A program made the translations under genes and the position numbers. Source: CAYHXN01 sp964373675 (GTDB taxonomy: Bacteria; Patescibacteriota; Minisyncoccia; UBA6257; WO2-44-18). Taken from it: a stretch of 29,656 nucleotides of DNA. Where the stretch lies: NCBI GenBank assembly GCA_964373675.1, contig CAYJVO010000007.1:1-29656 (forward strand). Direction: 5' to 3'. The notes beneath the pieces are model-generated. The model was not told where the DNA came from. It ran no database searches and saw nothing but the letters and a program-made list of their open reading frames with translations. This document shows, in pieces, positions 29,308-29,656 of this stretch (positions are counted from its first letter, which is position 1; the number at the start of each line of letters is the position of its first letter).

Positions 29308-29379
29308 GCCAGAGTAGCTCAGTGGCAGAGCAGACGTTTCATAAGCGTCAGGTCGTGAGTTCAATTCTCACCCCTGGCA
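29308..29379 (+). tRNA. tRNA-Met (anticodon CAT), elongator type
   Basis: 72 nt: acceptor GCCAGAG/CCCTGGC with one A-C mismatch at pair 6-67, D arm GCTC/GAGC, anticodon stem GACGT/GCGTC with loop TTCATAA, T arm GTGAG-TTCAATT-CTCAC, discriminator A, no encoded CCA. It lacks the 1-72 mismatch and the three G-C pairs of initiator tRNA. Confidence 0.9.
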
Positions 29380-29406
29380 CCCACAGAACCAGAACAAAGC
29401 ACGGTT

Positions 29407-29459
29407 CTGGGTAGCCCCGAACTGGAATTACGCAGCAATTTCTAGTTCAAGCTATCCAG
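29407..29459 (+). other. Long imperfect stem-loop after tRNA-Met
   Basis: CTGGGTAGC pairs with GCTATCCAG (one G-U), and inside this GAACTGGAATT pairs imperfectly with AATTTCTAGTTC around ACGCAGC. There is no U tract directly after it. It could be a 3' processing structure or a small RNA; I cannot identify it. Confidence 0.35.
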
Positions 29460-29501
29460 GTATGTTCAGTAAAGTTTTTAATCCAGTTTTCATTGAAAAA
29501 T

Positions 29502-29535
29502 TTTTTGAATGATTTATCTTTAAATCATTCAAAAA
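29502..29535. terminator. AT-rich perfect hairpin, possible bidirectional terminator
   Basis: TTTTTGAATGATTTA, loop TCTT, then the exact complement TAAATCATTCAAAAA. The 15-bp stem has low GC, so termination efficiency is uncertain. Confidence 0.45.
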
Positions 29536-29598
29536 CTTGAAATTGTCAGCGGCGCGGCGGAGCCGCACCGATAAAAACTGCCAAAGAACCTGTTAAAA

Positions 29599-29656
29599 AT
29601 GTCGGCTCGAACCATATTTTACGGAATCGGGAATTTCTTTTTGCCCCGAAAAATCC
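29599..29656 (+). CDS. Possible start of a gene running off the right edge
   Basis: Nineteen codons are open from an ATG: MSARTIFYGIGNFFLPRKI. No Shine-Dalgarno, but such starts are common here. The sequence is too short to assign. Confidence 0.3.
   Translation, partial: MSARTIFYGIGNFFLPRKI

Noticed and set aside
29308..29379. CAT tRNA as initiator tRNA-fMet
   Set aside because: It lacks the 1-72 mismatch and the three G-C pairs in the anticodon stem; elongator type is more likely.

Overview
The window looks like part of a small-genome Patescibacteria (Candidate Phyla Radiation) chromosome, probably Parcubacteria. Reasons: compact overlapping genes, many starts without a Shine-Dalgarno and some probably leaderless, a minimal type IV pilus locus with short proteins, a short phosphoglycerate kinase, a bL9 gene (missing from several other CPR lineages), and many short palindromic repeats between and inside genes. 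A 10-N scaffold gap at 23819-23828 shows it is a draft, probably metagenomic, assembly. No 16S or 23S rRNA is present, so the placement is inference.

Layout. 1-2004 (-): start of a large repeat-built surface protein running off the left edge. 2178-8646 (-): a type IV pilus operon read from right to left: superoxide dismutase, PilB ATPase, PilC platform, a FimT/GspH-like pilin, a pilin fused to a beta-propeller, two further minor pilins and a PilA-like pilin. 8675-11304: a membrane-anchored unknown protein, tRNA-Gln, a CPBP-like membrane protein, tRNA-Leu and a CAT tRNA, a 39-residue membrane peptide and an unknown protein. 11435-12343: a palindrome cluster, RNase P RNA with a strong promoter, and a 141-bp MITE-like element. 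12331-16353 (-): RNase H, a four-helix-bundle protein, a DHH phosphoesterase, phosphoglycerate kinase and NDH-2. 16432-17604 (+): an HtrA-type protease. 17884-24576: bL27 (+) convergent with a tightly overlapping minus-strand unit running from an anchored 137-aa protein through a dockerin protein, a cohesin protein, a 91-aa protein, deformylase, formyltransferase and CtpA to bL9. 24647-29121 (-): RmuC, a VTT-like protein, DoxX, GtrA, SIMPL and triosephosphate isomerase. 29308-29379: tRNA-Met, then the beginning of another possible gene.

Functional themes. The cell-surface equipment is pili with an unusual propeller-bearing minor pilin, a giant repeat protein, and an adjacent cohesin/dockerin pair. 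Glycolysis is represented by Pgk and Tpi, protein maturation by Def and Fmt, envelope proteolysis by HtrA and CtpA, and oxygen handling by SOD and NDH-2.

The most notable signal is a set of short palindromic elements ending in CCCCC...GGGGG, each flanked by a 4-bp direct repeat. I see four copies: 5441-5466, 12203-12343, 14027-14073 and 25829-25865. Removing one element plus one flank copy restores a canonical prepilin motif in one gene and a different RNase H tail in another. A second 46-bp palindromic repeat supplies most of the leader peptide of another prepilin. Heptanucleotide tandem arrays lie inside fmt, def and tpiA. No transposase is visible in the window.
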